DNA of 64,000 nucleotides from Stigmatella aurantiaca (GTDB lineage Bacteria; Myxococcota; Myxococcia; Myxococcales; Myxococcaceae): NCBI RefSeq assembly GCF_900109545.1, contig NZ_FOAP01000001.1, positions 682,001 to 746,000 of the forward strand, read 5' to 3'. Shown piece by piece: positions 30,171 to 38,017 of this stretch (position 1 is its first letter; each line of letters starts with the position of its first letter). The notes under the pieces were generated by a model. It saw only the letters and a program-made list of their open reading frames with translations, ran no database searches and was not told where the DNA came from. The position numbers and the translations under genes were made by a program.

Positions 30171-31673
30171 CTACTTCTTCTTCGCCCAGATGCGTTTGAT
30201 CCAGGCCTCCACGTCCTTCGCGGAGCGGGGGATGCCGTCGGAGAGCACCTTGCAGCCTCGGGACGTCACCACCACGTCGTCCTCGATGCGCACGCCGATG
30301 CCGCGGTAGCGCTGGGGGACGGTGAGGTCATCCATCTGGAAGTACAGGCCCGGCTCCACGGTGAGCACCATGCCCGCCTGGAGCTTGCCGTACTTGTAGA
30401 CCTCCTGCCGCGCCTGGGCGCAGTCGTGCACGTCCAGGCCGAGCATGTGGCTGACGTTGTGCAGCGAGTAGCGCTTGTAGAACTGGTGCTGGTCCTTCAG
30501 GGCCTCCTCGGCGTCCGGGAGGATGCCGAGCCGCTCCAGGCCGTGGGCGAGCACGCGCATGGCCACGCGGTTGGGCTCCATGAAGTCGTTGCCGGGCTTC
30601 ACGGCCTTGAAGGCCTGGAGCTGGGCCTCCAGCACCAGCTCGTAGATCTGCCGCTGCTCCTTGGAGAACTTGCCGGAGACGGGCAGCGTGCGGGTGATGT
30701 CGGCCGTGTAGAGGCTGTTGCCCTCCACGCCCGCGTCCAGGAGCAGCAGGTCGCCCTTCTTCACCGGGCCGTCATTGCGCATCCAGTGCAGGACGCAGGC
30801 ATGGGCGCCGCTGGCGGCGATGGTGTTGTAGCCCACGTCATTGCCCTCCACGCGGGCGCGCAGGTTGAAGATGCCCTCCACCTCGCGCTCGCTCCGGGCG
30901 GACTTGAGCCCGCGGATGACGTCCTCGAAGCCCCGCTGGGTGGAATCGATGGCGGCCTGGAGCTCGCGGATCTCCTGGGCGTCCTTGAGGAGCCGCAGCT
31001 CCGAGAGCGCCGTGGCGAGCGCCTTGTCCCGCTCGGCCTGGGCGGGCAGCACGCTGTCCACCTTGTCCGAGAAGCCGCGCAGCACGCGGGTGGGGCGGGA
31101 GACCTCGCCGTGGAGGTTGGCGAGGAACCCCTGCAGCTCGGGCAGGCCGCGCGCCTCATGGACGCCGAAGCGGGCCTGGCTCTCCTTCACGCCCAGCCGA
31201 GGGCCTACCCACAGCTCGCCCTTCATCCGGTCGGTGAAGAAGGTGGCGTCGCTGCGGCCGGGGTTCGGCTCGGTGAAGAGGATGTCCGTGTGGCCACCAC
31301 CCTCCTTGGGCTGGAGGACGAGCACGCAGTCCGGCTCGGTGTTGCCGGTGAGGTAATAGAAGTCCGTGCCGGGGCGGAAGCGGTAGTGCGTGTCGTTGGC
31401 GCGCACCTTCTCGTGGCCGGTGGGGATGACGAGCGTCTCCCCGGGGAAGAGCTTGGAGAGGGCCCGGCGCCGCGCCAGGAAGGCATCCGCGTACTTGAGC
31501 TTGGGAGGAAGCTTCCGGTTGCTGGGCTTCCAGCGCTTCATCATGAAGTCGAGCAGGGCGGGGGGCGGCACGGTGTCGTGACCGGCGGGCTTCGCCTGGG
31601 GCTCGGAGGTGACGGGCTGAGCGGACGTGGCTTCCGTGGCAGCAGCTTGGGCGGCTTCGGATGGGGTCGTCAT
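30171..31673 (-). CDS. pepP: Xaa-Pro aminopeptidase (M24B)
   Basis: 500 aa from the ATG at 31673, with an Ala/Thr/Pro-rich N-terminal extension of about 40 residues not seen in most PepP. The N-terminal control domain (about 60-210) precedes the pita-bread catalytic domain. Dimetal ligands are visible: two Asp in LLLDAGVEGNSLYTADITRT, His in LHNVSHMLGLDVHD, Glu in TVEPGLYF and Glu in GVRIEDDVVV. It removes N-terminal residues that precede proline. It lies 33 bases downstream of rsmE and is likely co-transcribed with it. Confidence 0.92.
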   Translation of the reverse strand: MTTPSEAAQAAATEATSAQPVTSEPQAKPAGHDTVPPPALLDFMMKRWKPSNRKLPPKLKYADAFLARRRALSKLFPGETLVIPTGHEKVRANDTHYRFRPGTDFYYLTGNTEPDCVLVLQPKEGGGHTDILFTEPNPGRSDATFFTDRMKGELWVGPRLGVKESQARFGVHEARGLPELQGFLANLHGEVSRPTRVLRGFSDKVDSVLPAQAERDKALATALSELRLLKDAQEIRELQAAIDSTQRGFEDVIRGLKSARSEREVEGIFNLRARVEGNDVGYNTIAASGAHACVLHWMRNDGPVKKGDLLLLDAGVEGNSLYTADITRTLPVSGKFSKEQRQIYELVLEAQLQAFKAVKPGNDFMEPNRVAMRVLAHGLERLGILPDAEEALKDQHQFYKRYSLHNVSHMLGLDVHDCAQARQEVYKYGKLQAGMVLTVEPGLYFQMDDLTVPQRYRGIGVRIEDDVVVTSRGCKVLSDGIPRSAKDVEAWIKRIWAKKK

Positions 31674-31706
31674 GGTGGCAACTCTTGAACAACCCACCGA
31701 GCGGCT

Positions 31707-32471
31707 TCAAGTCCGCTGCGGCCCTTCCGGGGGTGGGATGTTGTCTCGCAGAAGGGCCACCTGCCCCAGCAGGACGGGGACCGCCGTCTCCACCCGGAGG
31801 ATGCGGGGGCCCAGCGTGAAGGGCTGGAAGCCGTGGGCCTCCAGGAGCGCGGCCTCGAAGGGGACCCACCCCCCATCGGGCCCGATGGCCAGGAGCACCC
31901 GGGGGGCGGTGCCCACTCGGGTGGCGGTGAGCGGCTGGTGCGCCGGAGGGTGGGGGAGCAGGCGCAACGCCTGAGGGCCCAGCAACGCATCCAGCTCGTC
32001 CTCGACGAACGGGCGGAACCGCTCGCGCACGAGCACCTCGGGCAGGCGGGTGTCCCGGGCCTGCTCAAGGCCCTGGAGGAGCAGCTCCTGGATGAAGTCC
32101 GGGGCGAGGACCTTGGAGTCGAAGTAGCTCTTCTCCACCCGGGCCGCGTTGACGAGCACCACCCGGTCCACTCCTAGCGAGGCCACCGCGGGCAACACCT
32201 TCTTGAGGGCCTTGGGGCGGGGGATGGCCAGCAGCAGATCCACCCCGGCCCGGGGTGGGGGAAGCTCGGTGAGCTGCACGCTCAGGCGCAGCAGCCCCGC
32301 GCTGTTCTCCAGCACCTCGCCAGTGCCCACGAGGCCACCGACGCGGCCAACCCGGAGGACTTCACCCGGCTCGGCCCGGAGGACCTCCCGGGCGTGCTGG
32401 GCCCGGCGCCCCGTCAGGTGTGCGGTCCCATCGGGAAGGAAATCCTCGTCGAAGAGCAGAAGCAGGTTCAC
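31707..32471 (-). CDS. rsmE: 16S rRNA m3U1498 methyltransferase
   Basis: 254 aa from a GTG. The N-terminal PUA-like domain (TGRRAQHAREVLRAEPGE) leads into a SPOUT fold with the trefoil-knot SAM site: LLAIGPDGGW, then GFQPFTLGPRILRVETAV. It methylates N3 of U1498 in the 30S decoding region. It is probably first in a short operon with the aminopeptidase. Confidence 0.93.
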   Translation of the reverse strand: MNLLLLFDEDFLPDGTAHLTGRRAQHAREVLRAEPGEVLRVGRVGGLVGTGEVLENSAGLLRLSVQLTELPPPRAGVDLLLAIPRPKALKKVLPAVASLGVDRVVLVNAARVEKSYFDSKVLAPDFIQELLLQGLEQARDTRLPEVLVRERFRPFVEDELDALLGPQALRLLPHPPAHQPLTATRVGTAPRVLLAIGPDGGWVPFEAALLEAHGFQPFTLGPRILRVETAVPVLLGQVALLRDNIPPPEGPQRT

Positions 32472-32512
32472 GGAGGAGTCCCTTGCCCGGAAATGGCGCC
32501 GGACTGCAAGCG

Positions 32513-33322
32513 TCAGAAGGGCATGCGCTGCGACATCCTCGCGGTCACCGCCTGAGAGAGCTCAGGCGACAGCCGGGCCATCCAATCGACCAGGTGATAA
32601 TCGAGGCCCACCAGGACCCGCGCGGACTTGCGCTGGATGCCTCGGACGATGCGTTGGGCCACCCGGGCGGCCGGGATGGCGCGGCCGGTGACGAAGCGCG
32701 CCTCGGCCTCGCGTTGCGCGTCGCTCACCGCTCGCCCCGTCCGCACGATGTTCGTATCCACCGCGCCGGGATAGACGACGGTGAGGCCCACCGGACTGCC
32801 GAGCAGCTCGGCCCGGAGCGCCTCGCTGAAGCCGCGCACCGCGAACTTGGTGGCGCTGTAGCCCGTCTTGCCGGCGAAGCCCAGCAGCCCGAAAGAGCTG
32901 CACAGGTTGACGATGTGCGCCTCGGGCTCGCGCCGCAGGTGCGGCAGGAAGGCCTTGCACCCATGGACCACGCCCCAGAAGTTCACGCCGAAGATCCAAT
33001 CCATGTCCTCGAGCGGCACGTCCTCGAACCGGCCCGCCACCGAGACGCCCGCGTTGTTGACGACCAGGTGCACATGCCCGTGAGCGGCGAGCACTTCCTC
33101 GGGCAGTGCGAGCATGCGGGGGCGGTCGGCGACGTTGGCGGTGTGAAGGGAGACGGTTCGCCCGGTGGGAGCCAACTCGGCGCGGACGCGCTCCAGCGCC
33201 TCTCCGTTGATGTCCACGAGCGCCAGGTGACAGCCCTCTTCGGCGAGACGGTGCGCCAATGCCTTGCCAATACCGCTGGCCGCGCCTGTCACCACGGCAG
33301 TGCGATTCATGAGAGAGTTCAT
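32513..33322 (-). CDS. Short-chain dehydrogenase/reductase
   Basis: 269 aa. The classical SDR pattern is complete: TGAASGIG (NAD(P)-binding), NNAG, the catalytic Ser in NLCSSFGLLGF and YSATK (Tyr/Lys). An Asp after the second strand (LALVDING) suggests NAD rather than NADP. The substrate is unknown. A GAGGG-TAAT-CCCTC inverted repeat at 33328-33341 lies six bases upstream and may be an operator. Confidence 0.92.
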   Translation of the reverse strand: MNSLMNRTAVVTGAASGIGKALAHRLAEEGCHLALVDINGEALERVRAELAPTGRTVSLHTANVADRPRMLALPEEVLAAHGHVHLVVNNAGVSVAGRFEDVPLEDMDWIFGVNFWGVVHGCKAFLPHLRREPEAHIVNLCSSFGLLGFAGKTGYSATKFAVRGFSEALRAELLGSPVGLTVVYPGAVDTNIVRTGRAVSDAQREAEARFVTGRAIPAARVAQRIVRGIQRKSARVLVGLDYHLVDWMARLSPELSQAVTARMSQRMPF

Positions 33323-33409
33323 GATGTGAGGGTAATCCCTCTCTCAGGGGAGGAATGGTCAATATTTTGAGATTGGAGGCTTAAGCCGCTCTCGTCCATT
33401 CCTCCGCCC

Positions 33410-33442
33410 GTCCTGAAGAGAGCCCCTGGCACTCTTCAGGAC
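33410..33442 (-). terminator. Terminator hairpin after the choice-of-anchor gene
   Basis: A perfect 11-bp inverted repeat, GTCCTGAAGAG and CTCTTCAGGAC, with an 11-base loop lies 28 bases past the end of the minus-strand lipoprotein gene. Confidence 0.55.
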
Positions 33443-33469
33443 AGGGGCCCCCCCTTGGCGGGCGTGCGG

Positions 33470-35140
33470 CTACAGGCAGATGTCGTGGTCCTTCAGAGGG
33501 TTGATGTGACCCTCGGCATTGCCCGTCAGGGACTTGGCATAGATGCCGCCATCCCAGCTCCCATCGTTGAACTCGAAGTCGGCGAAGGGCGCCAGCACCG
33601 TACCCCAGAAGCCATACCCATGCGCCTCGATGTGGGTCGCATCCACGAAGTTGAAGAGCACGCCCTGCTGGTCAATTCCTCCGCTGAAGGCGTGGCCAAA
33701 GCCCGTGAACGTGGCGGAGCTTCCCCGGATGTTCACCACCGCCAGCGAGCCGGCTGGCGCCTCGATGGACAGCAGCTTGGCCCCCGTGAATGCGCTCGCA
33801 CTCACCTCGAAGACGTTCGTCGTGGGGTCCGTCCCCTTCAGGTACAGCCCTCCCCAGTTCTCTCGCTTCGTGGTGCCATTCACCGTCAGGCCACCCAGCT
33901 GCGAGGAGAGCTGCTTCAGCTTCGCTCCCTGCTCGACGAAGTTGATCGGCGCTCCCTTTGCCGCCACTCCTCTGGGGAACACCACCGTCTGGTCCACGCT
34001 GTAGCTGCCCCCGTACCACGCGTCTCCCCACACGCCGCCCCGCGACAGCTCAAGGTCTCCCCCCGCCACCAGCGTGTTGGTGAAGTTGCTGGTCAACCCC
34101 GCCCCCACCGCGAAGTCCGTCAGGCGGATGTCTCCGCCGGCCGCCACCTTGCCCATCACGTCGTGGCCCCCGTAATAGTCCTCCAGCAGGAACAGGTTGT
34201 ACTCTCCCAGGCGCACGCCCACCTGTTCGATGCATTCCCCCGGGCAGATGGTATGGATTTTCAGAGGGTTGATGTGGCCCTCGGCATTGCCCGTCAGGGA
34301 CTTGGCGTAGATGCCGCCGTCCCAGCTCCCATCGTTGAACTCGAAGTCGGCGAAGGGCGCCAGCACCGTGCCCCAGAAGCCATACCCATGCGCCTCGATG
34401 TGGGTCGCATCCACGAAGTTGAAGAGCACGCCCTGCTGGTCAATTCCTCCACTGAAGGCGTGGCCAAAGCCCGTGAACGTGGCGGAGCTTCCCCGGATGT
34501 TCACCACCGCCAGCGAGCCGGCTGGCGCCTCGATGGACAGCAGCTTGGCCCCCGTGAATGCGCTCGCACTCACCTCGAAGACGTTCGTCGTGGGGTCCGT
34601 CCCCTTCAGGTACAGCCCTCCCCAGTTCTCTCGCTTCGTGGTGCCATTCACCGCCAGGCCACCCAACTGCGAGGAGAGCTGCTTCAGCTTCGCTCCCTGC
34701 TCGACGAAGTTGATCGGCGCTCCCTTTGCCGCCACTCCTCTGGGGAACACCACCGTCTGGTCCACGCTGTAGCTGCCCCCGTACCACGCGTCTCCCCACA
34801 CGCCGCCCCGCGACAGCTCAAGGTCTCCCCCCGCCACCAGCGTGTTGGTGAAGTTGCTGGTCAACCCCGCCCCCACCGCGAAGTCCGTCAGGCGGATGTC
34901 TCCGCCGGCTGCCACCTTGCCCATCACGTCGTGGCCCCCGTGGTAGTCCTCCAGCAGGAACAGGTTGTACTCTCCCAGGTTCACCTCGATGCAGGTTTCC
35001 GCCGTCTTCACGGGGGAATGGCGATCGGCCTGAGCCGGAGAGGCGTTTTGCGCCACGTCTCCGCAGGCCGCCAGCATGATCAGGGACAACACCCTCAGAC
35101 CAATTCCTGCATTCCAGAGCTTCTTGTGATTCCTGCTCAT
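33470..35140 (-). CDS. Choice-of-anchor A lipoprotein with two near-identical units
   Basis: 556 aa from the ATG at 35140. The leader ends LIMLAACGDV, a lipobox. Two tandem choice-of-anchor A domains follow, each about 240 residues. Each starts LGEYNLFLLEDYxGGHDVMGKVAAGGDI and ends FNDGSWDGGIYAKSLTGNAEGHINPLK. These beta-rich domains occur on surface proteins with different anchors; their ligand is unknown, and adhesion or matrix roles are often suspected. The two copies differ at only two amino acids in the shared region, so the second arose recently or is kept identical by gene conversion. It is a single gene with a terminator downstream. Confidence 0.9.
   Translation of the reverse strand: MSRNHKKLWNAGIGLRVLSLIMLAACGDVAQNASPAQADRHSPVKTAETCIEVNLGEYNLFLLEDYHGGHDVMGKVAAGGDIRLTDFAVGAGLTSNFTNTLVAGGDLELSRGGVWGDAWYGGSYSVDQTVVFPRGVAAKGAPINFVEQGAKLKQLSSQLGGLAVNGTTKRENWGGLYLKGTDPTTNVFEVSASAFTGAKLLSIEAPAGSLAVVNIRGSSATFTGFGHAFSGGIDQQGVLFNFVDATHIEAHGYGFWGTVLAPFADFEFNDGSWDGGIYAKSLTGNAEGHINPLKIHTICPGECIEQVGVRLGEYNLFLLEDYYGGHDVMGKVAAGGDIRLTDFAVGAGLTSNFTNTLVAGGDLELSRGGVWGDAWYGGSYSVDQTVVFPRGVAAKGAPINFVEQGAKLKQLSSQLGGLTVNGTTKRENWGGLYLKGTDPTTNVFEVSASAFTGAKLLSIEAPAGSLAVVNIRGSSATFTGFGHAFSGGIDQQGVLFNFVDATHIEAHGYGFWGTVLAPFADFEFNDGSWDGGIYAKSLTGNAEGHINPLKDHDICL
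33492..34211 (-). repeat. 720-bp tandem repeat, copy encoding the C-terminal unit
   Basis: Matches 34260-34979 at a fixed offset of 768 bases with about ten mismatches (roughly 98.6% identity by eye). Most differences are silent. Confidence 0.9.
34260..34979 (-). repeat. 720-bp tandem repeat, copy encoding the N-terminal unit
   Basis: Partner of 33492-34211. The 48 bases between the two copies encode a unique linker containing two cysteines (ICPGEC). Confidence 0.9.
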
Positions 35141-35727
35141 ATTTGATTTTTCTCTATTCGCTTGTTTCGAGATGCCTTCGTGCAAGTGAAGGGTGCAAGA
35201 GGCTCGTTGCGATGGGGAGGAGCGGCGCGAGCCCGTTTGACTGTCTTTGAGGCTGGGGTCAACTTATTTGGTTGGCTTGTTTGCCAAGAGCTTCTCCCGG
35301 GCTGGGGGGGGCGAGCAGCGCGGATCACGCCATTCCCGAGGGCGCCCTCATCAGGCAGAGGTGCCCTTCACGCGTGAAATCCCTGCTGGGGTCAATTCGA
35401 GATGGCGATCCAGGACCCTGCTAAAGGAGACGGGGTTCTGAATTGCTATGCACAGAATCTTGCACTTTCTGCCAAGCCGAAATCAGGATTTCTCGCTAAT
35501 GAATGAATGAGCCCAGAGCCTGCCTGGAGCGCATGGTGTTCTAGACTGTCAGCTTCGTCTTCCCCCGCGTCGCAATGTGTAGCACCCTGTAACGCCTGCT
35601 GTGAAAGTTGTCACATCCAGCGGGTGAACCGCGTCACAGCCTTTAGAGCGCCTAACAAAAGTCAGGTTTGAGGGGCTTTTCCCTAGGTGCTCTAACGGCC
35701 CGATCGAAACGGCGGCCTGCCGAGGAG

Positions 35728-35757
35728 CCCCTGGGGTCCTCACCGGGACCCCAGGGG
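35728..35757. other. Perfect 12-bp GC-rich hairpin
   Basis: CCCCTGGGGTCC at 35728-35739 pairs with GGACCCCAGGGG at 35746-35757 around a six-base loop. It is not close to any gene end and has no T-run. It may be a terminator of an unannotated transcript or an attenuator. Confidence 0.4.
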
Positions 35758-35879
35758 GTTCGCTGACCCTGATGCACTTCGCCCGGAGCGCTGGCTCGGC
35801 GGCTCGCTCGAGGGGCTCCCGAAGTTCGCATCCCTTCCCTTGGGGGGAGCGCGCCTCTGCATGGGGCCTCGTTGGCGGC

Positions 35880-35919
35880 TTGACAGGCCACCCTCTCGAA
35901 ATTATCTAGTGTGCTAGAT
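35880..35919 (+). promoter_or_regulatory. marR promoter with overlapping palindromic operator
   Basis: A perfect TTGACA at 35880-35885, a 17-base spacer and TATCTA at 35903-35908 form a good promoter. The palindrome ATCTAG-TGTG-CTAGAT (35904-35919) overlaps the -10 element, as expected for an operator of the MarR-type regulator encoded 20 bases downstream. This layout predicts autorepression. Confidence 0.7.
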
Positions 35920-35938
35920 TATAGAACGCTAGAGACCA

Positions 35939-36370
35939 ATGGCTTCGAAACGGCAAACCGTCGGCACACACCTTTCCTTCGCGCTTTATGGCGCGGCGAA
36001 CCGTATGGCGCGCCTGCACAAGCCATTCCTTGAGCCGCTGGGCCTGACCTTTCCCCAGTATCTCGTGATCCTCGCGCTGCTGGATGGCGCACCCCTGTCC
36101 GTTGGCGCGCTGGGCACCCGCCTCGGCATGGACACGGGCACGATCACGCCGCTGGTCAAGCGGCTCGAGGGCGCCGGCTTCGTGGCGCGCACCCGCGACC
36201 GCACCGACGAACGCCGCGTGCTGGTCGACCTGACACCCCGGAGCCGCGCCCTCGCAGCCGAGATCCGGGGCATCACGGACAAGATCAAGTCGGCATGCCA
36301 GCTCACCGACCAGGGCCTGGACGACCTCCGTCGCACGCTCGAAGCGCTCGCCCACCCAGCGGGCGAATGA
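35939..36370 (+). CDS. MarR family regulator, OhrR-like without the redox Cys
   Basis: 143 aa, winged-helix dimer. The N-terminal FALYGAANRMARLHKPFLEPLGLTFPQYLVIL stretch is close to the OhrR branch of MarR proteins. The wing and recognition helix are LSVGALGTRLGMDTGTITPLVKRLE and RTRDRTDERRVLV. In OhrR the peroxide-sensing cysteine sits just before FALY; here that residue is Ser13, so direct peroxide sensing at that site is ruled out. It has its own palindromic operator and is followed 30 bases later by a reductase gene it probably controls. Another ligand, such as a phenolic compound, is possible. Confidence 0.9.
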   Translation: MASKRQTVGTHLSFALYGAANRMARLHKPFLEPLGLTFPQYLVILALLDGAPLSVGALGTRLGMDTGTITPLVKRLEGAGFVARTRDRTDERRVLVDLTPRSRALAAEIRGITDKIKSACQLTDQGLDDLRRTLEALAHPAGE

Positions 36371-36400
36371 AACCTTCAAGAACTACAAGGAGATGCAATC

Positions 36401-37147
36401 ATGAAGATCGGCATTTTAGGAACCGGCCACATTGGGAAGACCCTGGTCCGAAAGCTGAGTGCGGCCGGACATGACGTGAAGGTGGCCAACTCCCGCGGCC
36501 CGGACACGATCGAGGCCGACGTGCTGGCCTTCGGCGGACGCGCGGTCACGGCGGCGGAAGCCGTGGCGGACGTTGACGCCGTGATCCTTTCGATTCCCCT
36601 CAACCGTCTTCCCGGGATCGCGCCGCTCATCGCCAGCGTACCCGCCGAGACGGTCGTCATCGACACGTCGAACTACTATCCGGGGCGGGACGGCAGGATC
36701 GACGCGATCGAAGCCGGTCAAGTCGAAAGCCTGTGGGTGTCCGGACTGTTGGGCCGTCCCATCGTCAAGGCATGGAACGCGATCGGCTCCGACTCTTTCG
36801 CGAAGAAGGGCAAGCCTGCGGGGAGCCCGGATCGCATCGCGATTCCCGTTGCGGCCAATAGCGAAAGAGAACGCAAGGTGGGAATGGCACTCGTCGAGGC
36901 CACCGGGCTCGACGCCTTCGACGCAGGGACGCTTGCGGAGTCGTGGCGGCAGCAGCCTGGTGCTCCGTGCTACTGCACGGACCTCACCCGCGAGGAGATG
37001 GCGGCCGCCCTTGCTGCGGCAGAGCGGGAGCGATTGCCGAAGCGGCGCGACCTGGCTGTTGCGGCTGTCATGGAAAGGGTTGGAAACGGCACAACGAACC
37101 CAGATGCGGAATACGGCGTCCGCCTGAGCCGTGCGTTGTACATGTGA
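36401..37147 (+). CDS. NAD(P)-binding reductase, F420-dependent NADP oxidoreductase-like
   Basis: 248 aa, preceded by AAGGAG. An N-terminal Rossmann fold starts KIGILGTGHIGKTLVRKL, with NSRG at the end of the second strand, the usual 2'-phosphate site for NADPH. The middle has VVIDTSNYYPGRDG and VKAWNAI, as in the F420-dependent NADP reductase and related NADPH-dehydrogenase family. Nothing shows that this organism uses F420 here, so the hydride partner may be a different molecule. It forms a two-gene unit with the MarR-type regulator, suggesting an inducible reduction of a toxic compound. Both genes may have been acquired together. Confidence 0.82.
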   Translation: MKIGILGTGHIGKTLVRKLSAAGHDVKVANSRGPDTIEADVLAFGGRAVTAAEAVADVDAVILSIPLNRLPGIAPLIASVPAETVVIDTSNYYPGRDGRIDAIEAGQVESLWVSGLLGRPIVKAWNAIGSDSFAKKGKPAGSPDRIAIPVAANSERERKVGMALVEATGLDAFDAGTLAESWRQQPGAPCYCTDLTREEMAAALAAAERERLPKRRDLAVAAVMERVGNGTTNPDAEYGVRLSRALYM

Positions 37148-37189
37148 GCGGCGGCAATCGAAGCCGCCGCTCGGCTCCTCCCGGCGGAT

Positions 37190-37942
37190 TCATTTGCCTG
37201 CGGCGCGTGGCGTCATCGAGCCCCCGGGCTCCATCGCGCGCTCGATTTGACAGTCCACAGAGCCGCTCTTGCTGGCGCTCTTGTCGACGGCGGCGCTCCC
37301 GGCGGGGCACGTCTGGCTCTGAAACACGAACTCGCTCAGCCCGACCGCCAGCACCTCCGCGCCCTTGAGCACCATGGGCGGCACCACGGAAGGACGAGCG
37401 GGCGTCACGGCTGCCGCCGACGGGGCATAGGCGGGAGCCGCCTGGCCCTCCGGCGCCTTCAATTGAGGCTGCTCGGGCCGGTCCGTTTGAACCAAAGGCG
37501 CCGGCGGAGACTCCTGGGTCTTCACCCGGGGAAGGGAGGCACGCTCACCCGAGCCCAGTTCCTTGCGGACCTGCGTCCGCACCTCCTCGAAATCCCGCTC
37601 CAGCTTGGGCGAGACCCGAAGGGGGAGCCTGGCCTCCGGATCCAGCAACAAGCCCTCCCGGAAGGCCGTCTGCGCCTTGGCCCATTGGCCCAGGTCCGCG
37701 AGGACGATGCCTTCCCGGAGGGCCACGGCCACGTCCTGGGCGAGGCCCCGGGCCAGCTCCCGGACCCGTTGGAGCTGGGCCAGGGCCCGCTCCTTCTCCC
37801 CACTTGTGTAAAGCTGCTCCGCGGCCAGGAGCGACCGCTGGAAGTCATCCTGCGCTTGGGCCACCTGGGGAGCGGTGGCGCCCAGGATCATCACGCAAAG
37901 GGCGAAGAACCGGCACATCCAAGCAGGCAAGGGTCCGTTCAT
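37190..37942 (-). CDS. Secreted TPR-containing protein of unknown function
   Basis: 250 aa. A signal peptide ends near QVAQAQ (residue 31). Residues 32-105 form about two tetratricopeptide repeats (LLAAEQLYTSGEKERALAQL, then DLGQWAKAQTAFREGLLLDP). A Pro/Ala-rich linker and a short tail with two cysteines follow. Such short exported TPR proteins are common in myxobacteria, often beside regulators. I cannot assign a function. Confidence 0.8.
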   Translation of the reverse strand: MNGPLPAWMCRFFALCVMILGATAPQVAQAQDDFQRSLLAAEQLYTSGEKERALAQLQRVRELARGLAQDVAVALREGIVLADLGQWAKAQTAFREGLLLDPEARLPLRVSPKLERDFEEVRTQVRKELGSGERASLPRVKTQESPPAPLVQTDRPEQPQLKAPEGQAAPAYAPSAAAVTPARPSVVPPMVLKGAEVLAVGLSEFVFQSQTCPAGSAAVDKSASKSGSVDCQIERAMEPGGSMTPRAAGK

Positions 37943-38017
37943 GGCCCCGGATAATACTTGAAGCGCATAGGAAGGACAGAAGCCCTGTTGGACGTAGCGG
38001 GCACTTGAGAGGCCCCA

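Larger units (their letters stand above)
35141..35938. other. Long intergenic region between lipoprotein and marR
   Basis: About 800 bases without a gene I can support; the open frames here lack coding character. The left end (35141-35180) is AT-rich and is the lipoprotein leader. The stretch 35430-35520 is also AT-rich. A strong hairpin lies at 35728-35757 and the marR promoter/operator at 35880-35919. The rest shows no motif, repeat or remnant that I recognise. Confidence 0.6.

Noticed and set aside
33492..34979. Repeat region considered as a CRISPR or IS pair
   Set aside because: The two 720-bp units are in-frame coding repeats of one protein, with no short spacers, terminal inverted repeats or transposase.
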